Below, in pieces: positions 22,694 to 34,686 of a stretch of 64,000 nucleotides of DNA. Origin of the DNA: Vitellaria paradoxa (taxonomy: Eukaryota > Streptophyta > Magnoliopsida > Ericales > Sapotaceae); assembly GCA_019916065.1 (NCBI GenBank), contig CM034241.1:10081223-10145222 (forward strand). The letters run 5' to 3'. The translations under genes and the position numbers were made by a program. Every line of letters begins with the position of its first letter. Position 1 is the first letter of the stretch. Under the pieces are notes generated by a model, which searched no databases, was not told the DNA's origin, and worked only from the letters and a program-made list of their open reading frames with translations.

Positions 22694-25156
22694 ACCACAT
22701 CTAAATTTTAATTTTTTTAAATTAATTTAAATTTTCAATTCTAAACTTTTTGCCGACCAATTGGTCGGGGAAAGTGTACAATTGCCGACCAATTAGTCGG
22801 GAAAAGTGAAGAATTGCCGACCAATTGGTCGGCAAAAGATTTTGTATTTTTTCCCATTAAAAATTCTTTGCCGACCAATTAGTCGGGAAAGTTTTATATT
22901 TGCCGACCAAATGATTTTTTGGTCGGGAAAAGTTTCTTCGACGAGCCTCCGCCGACCAAATAAATTTGGTCGGGAAATGTTTCGCCGACTAAATTATACC
23001 CTTTAGCGACCAAATTTTTGGTCGGTAATTGTATGATTTTTTGTAGTGATAAAAAAAGCATGACAGGTCATGTTATCATATATTTGTACCTTGTATTTAT
23101 GCTGTTATATACAATAAAGATGACATTGTCTTGCAAATAAGAAGGACTAAATAAAAAGGTAATTTATTTTTTTTATTTGGGATGAGAATGACTCATATGA
23201 TCAAAGTTATAAAAAGAACACAACGAAATATGAAATTGAAGTTAACAGTAAAGGGGTAACTATGACATTTTATTAGTAAGATAACTATATGTGTTCAAAT
23301 TTTAATTAAAGTGTTAAATTTTTTATATTTAATATGACAGAGATGGTTTTCTTTAAGAAATCATAATGAGAAAAGGCATGAGAACAAAGGAGAGAGGATA
23401 AATATTAGCTTTTATATAGCTATGGGGAAATAATGAAAACTTTTATATTGCGCCACAAGAACAAAAAAAATTATTATTTTTTATTATGATGACCCATATG
23501 AAATTACAAAAAATACATAAAATTAAATGCATAAAATTAAATGTGATAAAATATATTTGTGACATTTTATTAGTATGATACGTGCATTAATGATACGTGC
23601 TTTTTTTACTTTATAGAAGGATTGTCATCTCAGTTGATCCATTCATACCCTATTCAATCCTCACCTCAAACGAATAGGGGTTCAGAGATTTTTTGAGAAT
23701 CAAATTTTTTGAGAAGTAAGTAAGGTATAAGAACATTTAAAAAAAATTTGAAAGACGGGGTAGGGTACAAGTAAGAATCTGTCCCTATCCTATACTCATA
23801 CATGTCTCTCTCCTATACCCTACCTTACCCTGTTTCCTAACCCATCTCTGTCTCTACTCGTATCCCCACATATATATATATATATATATATTAATTTTTT
23901 AGGGTTTTGTTTACTTTACAGTTTACCACCCCAATAAAGCGGCATGCCCGCACAAATTGGTTACAACTTAATCTTAATATGGTGAGAGAGTAAACGGAGG
24001 TGAAGAGGTTTTTTGTTTTGAATTTTTTTTTTCATAAATCTTTTTCCTATCAAATCTCTAGATATGCATTTTTAGAAGAATTGAAGTTCTGATTTTAACC
24101 ATCAAAACTCTTTTCTTTGCCTTCCAAATGACACTTTCATGATATCAACACTTTGGGAATTTCTGATTTGAGACTCTTTATACACTGATGCTTCAAACCG
24201 TAGAACCTATTAATAAGGTAAGAAAATAGTAATCTAATAAGTGCTTTCTATATATATATATATAGTTCTTTTCGATTTTCTAAATATATATTGAGATTCT
24301 ACTCCATTTTGTCAAAAGTCATATTTTAGAATTTTTGTATTTTTATTTTTTTCATTTTAGGTATTCGATTCTCTGCGGGAATATCCGTTCCCCGTTTAAG
24401 TCAAGGATGGGGATAAAAATAAATTACTAGTGGAGATCGGTATGGGAATTGATTTTAGCTTAAGAATTAGGTACGGGACAGGTGTACCCGTCCTCGACCT
24501 GTTTCATACTCATCCCTAACTTTATATTTATTTATATATAAATAAAAGATTCTAAAACTGAATGTGATTAGGATTAATTTTTTTATTTCTAATCAAGAAA
24601 TGTAATCCTACCACGCTGCAAAGCAAATCAGTTAAGTAAGACTTTATTGATCAACCTAAAAAGTATTAGACATAGGCATAAATGCGAATGTCAACTATAG
24701 AAAATTTTCATACTCACGGGTTTGAAACCTAACTCGCTAGAATAAGCCTCTATGCCTACCGAGAAAAAGTTAATTATATTTGACTCTTTCAGATCCTATA
24801 GTGCAGATTAACCTTGCATATATATATTTGGAGTGTAAAAAAAAATATAAAAAACAAATCAAAAGTGAAATTTTTTAGATTTGAAGTGTAAAAGTTGTTT
24901 TGAAATGAAAGTTGAATGTTTTATTTGATTTAATATAAGTTGTTAAAAATTATATAAAGTGACAAGTGGTAAAATTTTAGTAGAGTATCTTAAAATTTTT
25001 TTGAGTATTTAAGAAGTTTTTGGTACAAATGTCAGTTTAACTTTTTAAAAAATTTGACAAAATCTATCAGAATTTGTTCCAACGATTTTTTGACAAATTT
25101 TTGTAAAAATGTTCGAATTTTTTGGAATTTGAAACAATTAAAACTTTTAAAATTTT

Positions 25157-25624
25157 TTAAAATTTTTTTTGGTTGGAGATCCAAACTGCTCCACAATACT
25201 TGTTCCAATCATTCGGTGATTTATAATAATAAATCATAAACTGTGAATGAGCCGATCGATCTGCGGATGGCACAATCGACAATCCCAATGATGTAGCCAT
25301 ATGATTTTCTTGACGGATCAGCTTTATGCATTTCTTTTGTATGCAGCAAACATATGATTGCATAGTAATAACTAATATGACTAAAGCAAATGTCCAGAAG
25401 GTTAAAATGGGATTCGGTTCTGTGAAAAATGCGAGCTTCATTTAAAGAGATAAAACAAAAGTTAATGAAGAAATTAAATTTAGTTTTACATTTCGAAATT
25501 TCGAACTGAACTCTGATTTGTTATCTTAAACTGCCTTTGGAGGGGATCGTACTTAGACACGTAAGACATTTAAGCCCCGTAGCGAATATTTGCTCACCGG
25601 CCTCCAGCACATTGGCAATGACAG
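25157..25624 (-). pseudogene. Third, truncated copy of the coding-like segment (R3)
   Basis: The hydrophobic frame is kept at 25157-25441, but the upstream segment is cut at about 25624 by the junction with the partial unit. That removes most of the frame found at 7355-7564. Confidence 0.3.
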
Positions 25625-27129
25625 AATATGGGTATGAATACGTCTCTATCCTGTACCTATTTGATTCTTGAATTTTTTTTTTTAAATGTCCTTGTACTCC
25701 ACCCGTGGCTCTATCTCGTACCTTACTCTACCCTTTCCGTGACCCATCTCTATCTCGTACCTTACTATACTCATTCCTTGACCCAGCTCTATATTTACCT
25801 GTATCCCTGTATATTATATTTTAACTTTTTAGAATTTTGTTTTACTTTACAGTTAACTCTAATACAGGGACACGTTAGCATAGACCGGTTCCAGCTTAAC
25901 GCCAACATGGCGAGACAATAAACGGGGTGAACAGGTTTTTGTTTTGAATTTTTTTTTCATCAATCTTTTTTCTATCAAATCCCTGGATACCCATTTTTAG
26001 AAGTACTAAGTTCCGATTTTGATTATCAAAACTCTTTTTTTTGCCTTCCAAATGACACTTTCATGGTTTTAACACTAGAGATTTTTAATTTGAGACTCTT
26101 TACACACTGATGCTTCAAACCGTAGAACTTATTAAGGTAGAAAAATAGTAACCGAATAAGTACTTTCTAAATATATATGGTTCTTTTCCTTTTTTAAATA
26201 TGTTTTTGTATTTTCATTTTTTTCATTTTAGGTACCTTATTCTTAGCGGAGATTTCTGTTCCATGTTTGGCTCGGGGATAGGGCTAAAAATAAATCCCAA
26301 ATGAGGATCAAGTAAGATATTAAAATTAATTTTAGTTTAGAAATTAGATATGGAGATAAGCGTACCCGTTTTCAACTTGCCCTATGTCCATTCCCTACCT
26401 GGCATGTGCTGGTCCCCAGCTTTATATATATATATAAAAGATTCTAAAACTGAATGTGATTGGGATTAATTTTCCTATTTCTAATCCAGGAAGTGTAATC
26501 CTACCACGCTACAAAGCAAATCAGTTAAGTAAGATTTGATTGATCAACATAAAACAATATTAAATGGAGGCATAAATGCGAATGTCAACTATAGAAATTT
26601 TCATACTCACGGGTTTGAAGCCTAACTCGCTAGAATAAGCCTCTATGCCTGCAGAGAAAAACTTAGTTATATTTGATTCTTTCAGATTCTATTGTATGGG
26701 AGATTAACCTTGTATATATATATATATGGCCATTTGGAGTGTAAAAAAAAATAAAATAAAAAGTAAATCAAAAGTAAATTTTTTTTGAAATTTGAAGTGT
26801 AAAAAGTGGTTTTGAAATGGTGTTAGATGTTTGTATTTGATTTGATATAAAGTTATTTAAAAATTATATAAAATGATACATGACAAAATTTTAGTAGAGA
26901 ACCTTAAAAATTTTGTGAGTTTCTAGAAATTTTTTTGGTATAAATATTATTCCAACTTTTTAAAGTCTGACAAAATTCATTAGAATTTTTTTCAACGGAT
27001 TTTTGACAAATTTTTTGAAAATATTGGAATTTTTTAAAGTTAGAAGAAGTTAGAAATTTTAAAATTTTAAAAGAATTTTTAAACTTGATTGGAGGCCCAT
27101 AATACTTCCCCATCATTCAGTGGTTTATA

Positions 27130-27700
27130 ATAATGAATCATAAACTGTGAATGAACCGAAGGTTAGTATCATTCGTTGATCGATCTGCGGATGGCACAGT
27201 CCCAATGACGTAGCCATATGATTTTCTTGACGGATCAGCTTTATGCATTTCTTTTGTATGCAGCAAAGATGTGATTGAATAGTAAAACTAATATCACTAA
27301 AGCAAATGTCCAGAAGGTTAAAATGGGATTCAGTTCTGTGAGAGATACGAGCTTCATTTAAAGAGATAAAACAAATGATAATGAAGAAATTAAATTTAGT
27401 TTTACATTTCGAAAACTTCGATCTGAACTCTGATTTCTTATCTTAAACTGCCTTTGGAGGGGATCGTAATTAGACACGTATGACATTTAAGCCCCGTAGC
27501 GAATATTTGCTCACCCAACCCCAGCACATTGGCAATGGCAGCCGTGAAAAGAAGGGAACTACCTTATTCTTCACACTACTATCCACATTCTGATATCTTC
27601 GTTCACTTCCGAACGTGATCTGACCATCAATATTAACTTGACCATGAGAGGGTATTTGGCCACACTTTGCCTGGTCAATAGTCTTCTTAAAGTATAACAA
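27130..27700 (-). pseudogene. Fourth copy of the coding-like segment (R3')
   Basis: The upstream frame (27470-27700) is the longest of the set at 76 codons. The downstream hydrophobic frame is broken: the reverse-strand reading keeps NPILTFWTFALVILV and then shifts frame. This argues against a functional protein. Confidence 0.3.
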
Positions 27701-28290
27701 AGGGGTAAAGATTACAGTGTAATCCTACCCATTTGTTAACACTTCAGCCTTCATTGTAATATCCAAAAATCTAAACTTTTTATGAATAAATTTTTAATCG
27801 GTCATTCAGTGAATTTAAATTTAATTACATGAATTAGAAATTGGGAAATAGGAAAATTTTATGGAATAATTAACTTCCTAATCTTGTATTTAAAAATTTT
27901 ATTCTCGACTGGAATTGAGTGAGAATAATTAGTAATATATATAACCCATATACCTAATTTGAACAATCCAAACCCATGAACTATGGATTCAATCCATAAC
28001 CCGAATACCATCTTGTTGACCTGTTGGAAAAGAATTCAACTTATAGAAAATTCAACTCCATTCATGCGAGCTCCTTCCACCATTTTTAACAAGAATTTAT
28101 TGCAAATTAACTATGCTTCCCGGATGACAAATTTTTCACGCGAACAAATTAAGCTTCCTTGCTGCCGTTCTCAGTAGTTTATGAAGCCATGCGAATCACA
28201 ACTTGTTGGATGTTCTTGAAGTCAACCTTGTACATACAGTATGAGAGGAGACAATTTCACAAGGATCTTAGTTTAATATTCATACATATA

Positions 28291-29211
28291 TGTTGGAAAA
28301 TTTGGAATTAAATAGGAAATGGTGAATGAGAAATTGCATTTCAATAGAGCACTCTTGAATTGGAAAGTGTAAAAGACTAAGTGGAAAGTGTGAAAACACT
28401 TGTCCCGCATTGGAAAAAAGGTAAGAGGTTAAGTGCTTCATATATGGTTATACTTTTATGAGTTGTAACCAATGTTAAGTATACTATGCCTCGCGCGCAC
28501 ACGCAGGGGGGTGCAAATCCTACGCCCCGACGGAGGCCCGGTAAACTTCTGTCGTGCTCGACCTGCGGACACGAATGTCGGTCCGAAAAGCGGGTCTCGC
28601 GAAGTGTCCAATTTTATCCTTTTAATTATCCAGCGGTGGCAGTTACAGATACTGGCTTTTAATTATCCAGCGGTGGCAGTTACAGATACTGGCTTAATTA
28701 TGTAACTGTACATAATTATATATAATTAACAGGTTTAATTCTACTGTTATAAACCTTTCGATTCCCCACAGTCTTTTTCCCTGCTTCCAGAAGTTACACC
28801 AGCAGCAAAAGAGTCTCTTTTCAATTTATTTCTCTGCGTATTTTCCCTATCTTTTTCCAGTTATAGTGTTCTGCGTTTGTTCATTGTTCGCCGAGAGTAT
28901 CGAAGTGCTGTGCTATCTTCGGTGCTGTTAACCGTTGTATCCTGGGAAACAAACATCCATATAACCTCGAGCACAAGTAGAGGGGACGAATCTGTTTTAA
29001 GGAAACTGTGTACATCACAGTCCTCAGTCTTCCTGCATTTTCTGTTCTGATATATATATATATATTGCAACTTATTGATAAATAAAATAAAATAAAAAAA
29101 TAAAATAAATATATATTATATTTTTTTTGCCTCTCATTTCATTGTTTCGTGGAAGTCATTTTCTTTTAATTTAATTTTAATTTGTTTCCTCCTTCTTCTT
29201 TTTTTTTAACA
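28291..29211 (+). repeat. 5' LTR of the copia element, 921 bp
   Basis: Starts TGTTGGAAAATTTGG and ends TTTAACA. Compared with the 3' LTR it has lost about 100 bases near 28765, including the region holding the TATA-like motif in the 3' LTR. It has gained a tandem copy of a 37-bp segment (28621-28657 and 28658-28694). Confidence 0.92.
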
Positions 29212-29242
29212 ATAAACAGATTCGGCTTTAATTAAAAGGAAA

Positions 29243-30120
29243 ATGGCTACCGGAAATGATGCTTCTAATATGATTGCTGCAAAAGAAGCCAAAGCCTCTG
29301 CCTCTGTCTCTACTGTCCATTTGCCCGACTGACTTCTGCACCTACGGTTTCTGTAAACCATGGTGAAAGCCTGAAAAGTTCAATGGATTGAACTTTAAAA
29401 GGTGGCAGCAAAAGATGCTGTTCTATCTGACCACCTTGAATCTTGCGATTCTTGACTGAGGAGGCTCCTAAGTTGTCCGAGGAAGAAACAGATATCAAGT
29501 CGTCAATGCGGTTGATGCTTGGAAGCATTTGATTTCTTATGCAGGAATTATGTCATGAATGGTTTACATGACTCATTGTACAATATTTATTGTACAATGA
29601 AGACTGCAAAGGAGCTGTGGGAATCCTTAGACCGTAAATATAAAAAAGGATGCCGGAGCAAAGAAATTTGTGGTCGGTAAGTTCCTTGATTATAAGATGG
29701 TGGATTCCAAGCTGTGATCATCAAGTGCAAGAAATTCATCTTGCATGAGATTCAGGCAGAAGGAATGATTTTGAGTGAAACCTTTCAAGTGGCTGCTAAT
29801 TGAGAAGCTACCTCCAGGGTGGAAGGATTTCAAAAACTACCTCAAACACAAACGAAAGGAAATGAATCTGGAAGAACTGATTGTTAGACTTCGTATTGAA
29901 GAAGACAACAGAAATTCTGAACATAGAGGATTCAATCTTGCTGCTGCTAAGGCAAATGTAATGGAGCATAAGCAAGGCCCCAAAAAAAAGAAAATTGCCA
30001 AACCGAAATTAGGCCCAAAAGGTGGAATTTCCAAACCGAAGTTTCAAGGGAAATGCTTTAATTGTGGCAAGATAGGTCACAGATCTTTGACTGTAGACTT
30101 CCAAAGAAGAAACACGAAGC
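29243..30120 (+). pseudogene. Copia gag remnant with CCHC zinc knuckle
   Basis: An ATG at 29243 opens a frame that stops after about 30 codons. Gag-like sequence resumes at 29775-30131, where the LPPGWKDFKNYLKH type of motif is typical of copia gag (UBN2 family). A basic stretch of lysines and prolines follows, then a zinc knuckle beginning CFNCGKIGH at 30054. The last cysteine of the CX2CX4HX4C motif is only reached in another frame, so there is a frameshift near 30085. Gag normally packages the element RNA. This copy cannot make a full protein. Confidence 0.88.
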
Positions 30121-33100
30121 AAATGTGGTGAATGAAATTGCTCAAGATGTGTCAGATATAAACCTCTCTGCAGTGGTTTCTGAAGTGAACCTAGTTGGGT
30201 CAAACCCAAAGGAATGGTGGATTGACACTGGTGCCACTAGGCACGTATGCTCTAACAAGGACCTGTTCACTACTTTCGAACCAGTTAATGGGAGAAAATT
30301 TTCATGGGAAACTCTGCTACTTCTGCTGTAGAAGGCAAGGGAAGGCTGTTGAAGATGACTTCTGGGAAAGAACTGACTCTGAATAATGTGTTGTATGTGC
30401 CAGAAATCCGCAAGAACTTAGTGTCTGGGTCTTTGTTGAATAAGCATGGATTTCGTATGGTTTTTGAGTCAGACAAAGTTATTTTGTCAAAATCTGGAAT
30501 GTATGTGGGAAAGGGTTATGTAACTGATGGGCTTTTTAAGCTCAATGTTATGGCTATTATTAATAAAAATAAGAAATCTTTTGCTTATTTGCTTGAGTCT
30601 TCCAATTTGTGGCATGGTAGACTAGGACATGTTAATTTTGATACATTGCGTAGATTAATTAACTTGGATCACATACCCGCATTCCAAATTGATTTAAAAC
30701 ATAAATGTGAAATTTGTGTTGAGGCAAAATTAACAAGATCATCTTTCCAAACAATTGAAAGAAACACCGAACCCCTTGAATTAATTCATAGTGATGTTTG
30801 TGATTTAAAATTTGTACAAACAAGAGGTGGTAATAAATATTTTATCACCTTTGTTGATGATAGCACAAAATACTGTTATGTGTATTTGCTAAAAAGTAAA
30901 GATGAAGCTTTAGAGAAATTTGTTCTCTACAAAAATGAAGTTGAAAATCAGCTTAATAAAAAGATTAAAATTGAGAAGTGATAGAGGTGGCGAGTACGAA
31001 ATACCAATTGGTGAATTTTGTACGAAACATGGAATTATACATGAAATTACTGCACCTTATTCACCTCAATCAAATGGTGTTGCTGAACGTAAAAATCGCA
31101 CATTGAAAGAAATGATGAACGCGATGTTACTAAGTTCAGGATTACCTCAAAATATGTGGGGTGAAGCTATTTTGTCAAGTAATTACCTTTTAAATAAGGT
31201 ACCCCGAAAGAAAAAAGAAAAAACTCCTTATGAGTTATGGAAGGGTAGGAGACCATCCTACAAATACTTGCGAGTGTGGGGGTGTTTTGCAAAAGTAGCT
31301 GTTCCAACACCAAAGAAAATAAAAATAGGTCCAAAAACGGTGGACTGCATATTCATTGGGTATGCACATAACAGTAATGCTTATCGGTTTCTTGTGCATG
31401 CATCTAAAATACCAGAAATACACAAGAACACGATAATGGAATCTAGGAATGCATCGTTTTTTGAAGATGTATTTCCTTGTAAATCCAACGAGATGTCAAG
31501 TTCTTCTAAACGAACAAATGAAACTATGAATGAAGGAAGTCATGATTCTGATCATGAACTAAGACTTAGACGTAGCAAAAGAGTAAGAGTGGAAAAATCA
31601 TTTGGAAATGATTTTCTAACTTATTTGTTAGAGAAAGAACCACTAAATTATTCAGAGGCTGTAAATTCCCCTGAGGGACATCTATGGAAAGAAGCAATTA
31701 AAAGTGAAGTAGATTCAATTTTGCAGAATCATACTTGGGAGTTAGTGGATCTTCCGTCTGGTTGTAAACCTTTAGGGTCCAAATGGATCTTTAAAAGGAA
31801 AATGAAAGCAGATGGTACCATTGATAAGTATAAAGCCAGACTTGTGATCAAGGGATACAGGCAAAGAGAGGGCCTAGATTACTTTGATACTTATTCTCCT
31901 GTTACGAGAATAAATTCCATTAGGATGATACTAGCTATCGCTGCTTTGCGAAACCTAGAGATACATCAAATGGATGTAAAAAAGCTTTCCTAAATGGTGA
32001 TTTGGATGAAGAAATCTATATGGAACAACCTGAGGGTTTTATAGCTCCAGGACAGGAAAGGAAAGTTTGTAGATTGGTAAAATCACTGTATGGCTTGAAA
32101 CAAGCGCCAAAGCAATGGCATGAAAAGTTTGATAATGCAATGATTACCAATGGATTTAAGATTAATGAGTGTGATAAATGTGTTTATAGTAAAGAGACTG
32201 AAAGTGGCTATGTCATTTTGTGTCTTTACGTGGATGACATACTCATTGTTGGTAGTGATTACAAAACAATTAAATCTACCAAGAATATGTTGAATTCAAA
32301 ATTTGACATGAAAGACATGGGACTTGCTGATGTGATTTTAGGAATTAAAATCATAAGAGCATCAGATGGTCTTATTTTGAATCAGTCACACTATGTGGAC
32401 AAGATCCTTGAGAAATTCAACAAGGATGATTCTGGAATAGCAGAACACCATTAGATAGTGTTCATCTATCCAAGAATAGGAGAGGGTATTTCTCAATAGA
32501 GTACTCTAGAGTTATTGGAAGTCTAATGTACTTAATGAGTTGTACTAGACCAGACATTGCTATACGGTTAGTAAATTGAGTAGATATACGAGCAATCCGA
32601 GTGTTGACCATTGGAAAGCAATAGTGAGAATACTTAGGTATTTACGGTATACTCGGGATTATGGTCTACATTATACCAGATACCCAGCTGTTTTAGAAGG
32701 ATACAGTGATGCAAATTGGATATCTGATATAAAAGATTCAAAATCGACTAGTGGATATATTCACATTAGCAGGCAGCTGTATCATGGAAATCCTGTAAGC
32801 AGACTGTTATAGCCAGATCCACAATGGAGTCTGAATTTATAGCTTTAGATAAAAGTGGTGAAGAGGCTGAATGGCTACGCCATTTCTTAGAGGATATTCC
32901 AAAATGGGAAAAACCTGTGCCACCAATTTGTATACATTGTGACAGTCAATCTGCTATTGGAAGGGCTCAGAGCAATATGTATAATGGTAAGTCTAGACAT
33001 ATACGTCGTAGACATAATACCATTAGACAACTACTCTCAACTGGAATTATTTCCATTGACTACGTGAAGTCAAAGGATAATATTGCGGATCCGCTAACCA

Positions 33101-33168
33101 AAGGGTTAAATAGAGAGTTAGTTGAAAAGTTGTCAAGGGGAATGGGACTGAAGCCCATGGGAAAATAA
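30120..33168 (+). pseudogene. Copia pol remnant: protease, integrase, RT, RNase H
   Basis: The domains appear in copia order across several frames. The protease has WWIDTGATRHVC near 30218. The GAG-pre-integrase zinc-binding segment has HGRLGHV and CEIC near 30610-30720. The integrase core runs about 30780-31200, with IHSDVC, FVDDST and NGVAERKNRT holding the catalytic acidic residues. Reverse transcriptase runs about 31670-32450, with KARLVIKGY, KQAPKQWHEKF and the catalytic YVDD at 32227-32238. RNase H runs about 32690-33168, with GYSDANW, ESEFIAL and a final ADPLTKGL. Frame changes occur near 30310, 30975, 31990 and 32455, and there are further stops around 32570 and 32810. Protease before integrase before RT identifies copia rather than gypsy. 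About 500 noncoding bases follow before the 3' LTR. Confidence 0.93.
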
Positions 33169-33673
33169 GCTTTTATAAAGGAAAACCCAACCTATTTGAC
33201 TGGAGATCCCAAGATTTAGGTTCAAAGGGAAAACCTAATTATAAAACTTAATAAGGTCACTGTGGGGGGCTATCCCTCAAACCCATTCCTATAATGAAAC
33301 AGTGATATTGAAAGGAAAAGGATAGCAAGGTTTACTTTAATGATTTTTAAGTGGAGTAAGTAAATTACTCAATATTAAGAAATCACCTATGTGAGAGAGA
33401 AGTGGGGCCGCTTCAAAGGAGAATTGTTTAGGGCTCAATTCTTTAGAAACTCTTGCAGAACTAGGTTGATGTTCATGGCCAAAACGAGCATAATCATGAG
33501 AACTGAACAAATGTAAAAAAGCAGTTCAGTTCAAGGACATCATGTCTACTAAACAGCTAGTAAAGTAAATATATTGTCATAAAGGAAGGTTCAAGGGATA
33601 ACTCCTACCTATCCTATGCAGGTTTCAACTATTGAACACTATCACAAATTTATTTTAAATCAATTTCTATTCA

Positions 33674-33683
33674 TGTGGGGGAC
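33674..33683 (+). other. Polypurine tract of the copia element
   Basis: TGTGGGGGAC directly precedes the TG of the 3' LTR. A G-rich tract at this place primes plus-strand DNA synthesis in LTR retrotransposons. Confidence 0.75.
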
Positions 33684-34686
33684 TGATGGAAAATTTGGAA
33701 TTAAATAGGAAATGGTGAATGAGAAATTGCATTTCAATAGAGCACTCTTGAATTGGAAAGTGTGAAAGGCTAAGTGGAAAGTGTGAAAACACTTGTCCCA
33801 CATTGGAGAAGAGGTAAGAGGTTAAGTGCTTCATATATGGTTACACTTTTTATGAGTGGTAACCAATGTTAAGTATACTATACCTCGCGCGCATGCGTAA
33901 GGGGGGTGCAAATCCTACGCACCGACGGAGGCCCAGTAAACTTCTGTCGTGTGCAAGTGCGCGACCTGCGGACATGAATGCCGGTCTGAAAAGCGGGTCT
34001 CGCAAAGAGTCGAATTTTAGCCTTTTAATTATCCAGCGGTGGCAGTTACAGATACTGGCTTAATTACGTAACAGTACAATTATATATAATTAACAGGTTT
34101 AATTCTGCTATTATAAACCTTTCGAATTTGAATTCTGAGTTTATTACATAATAAAGTTCTGAATCAATTCTGTAACTGCAGCAGGTTAATTCCCAGTTTG
34201 CCCCTTCCTCACATTATCTATCTATATATACAGTCTTTTTCCCTGCTTCTAGAAGTTACACCAGTAGCAAAAGAGTCTCTTTTCATATTTATCTACGTAT
34301 TTTCCCTATCTTTTTCCAGTGATAGTGTTCTGCGTTTGTTCATTGTTCGCCGAGAGTATCGAAGTGCTGTGCTATCTTCGGTGCTGTTAATCGTTGTATC
34401 CTGGGAAACAGACGTCCATATAACCTCGAGCACAGGTAGAGGGGACGAATCTGTTTTAAGGAAACTGTGTACATCACAGTCCTCGGTCTTCCTGCATTTT
34501 CTGTTCTGATAATATATATATTGCAACAGTTATTCTGATAAAAAAATAATAATAATAATAAAATAAAATATATATATATATATATATATATTATTTCTGC
34601 CTCTGATTTCATTGTTTCGTGGAAGTCATTTTACCTTTAATTTAATTTTAATTTTGTTTCCTCCTTCTTCTTTTTTATTTTTAACA
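33684..34686 (+). repeat. 3' LTR of the copia element, 1,003 bp
   Basis: Starts TGATGGAAAATTTGG and ends TTTTTAACA. It keeps a TATA-like motif (34223-34230) that the 5' LTR lacks, and it has a single copy of the 37-bp segment duplicated in the 5' LTR. Short open frames such as 34198-34509 and its 5' LTR counterpart are not genes. Confidence 0.92.

Larger units (their letters stand above)
22000..23048. mobile_element. Non-autonomous CACTA (En/Spm) element, 1,049 bp
   Basis: The insert begins CACTATAACAAATCA and ends in TTGTAGTG. The reverse complement of the end starts CACTACAAAAAATCA, an imperfect terminal inverted repeat. The 3-bp target duplication ATA flanks it (21997-21999 and 23049-23051), and copies 1, 2 and 4 have the empty site. 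Both subterminal zones are packed with a palindrome, CCGACCAATTGGTCGG or close variants, near 22227, 22309, 22434, 22752, 22783, 22817 and 22872. Subterminal repeats of this kind bind transposase in En/Spm. There is no transposase coding region, so movement would depend on an autonomous relative. Short frames inside are not genes. Confidence 0.93.
16916..25624. repeat. Tandem 8.1-kb unit, copy 3 (L3-R3), with two insertions
   Basis: This is a direct copy of the unit carrying a solo LTR (18811-19682) and a non-autonomous CACTA element (22000-23048). With both removed it is close to copy 2 on the left and to copies 1 and 2 on the right. Homology to the full unit breaks off near 25624, inside the coding-like segment, and the sequence jumps back to a position equivalent to about 5590 of copy 1. 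The repeat unit is therefore partially re-duplicated here. Confidence 0.9.
28291..34686 (+). mobile_element. Ty1/copia LTR retrotransposon, complete but decayed, 6.4 kb
   Basis: Two direct LTRs (28291-29211 and 33684-34686), each ending in TTTTTAACA, flank gag and pol remnants in the copia order gag, protease, integrase, reverse transcriptase, RNase H. The flanks carry ATATA on both sides (28286-28290 and 34687-34691). This is consistent with a 5-bp target duplication, though the site is AT-repeat DNA. The surrounding R3' sequence is continuous when the element is removed. A purine-rich tract lies just before the 3' LTR. I could not recognise the usual initiator-Met primer-binding site after the 5' LTR. 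The LTRs differ at many positions and by two indels, so the insertion is not recent. Every large frame is interrupted, so the element cannot be autonomous. Confidence 0.95.

Noticed and set aside
28472..29070. Short frames on both strands in the 5' LTR, recurring at 33866-34612
   Set aside because: They recur only because they lie in the two LTRs of the copia element.
29212..29230. Search for a tRNA primer-binding site after the 5' LTR
   Set aside because: The sequence after the LTR does not match the usual initiator-Met complement, and I could not assign another tRNA by eye.
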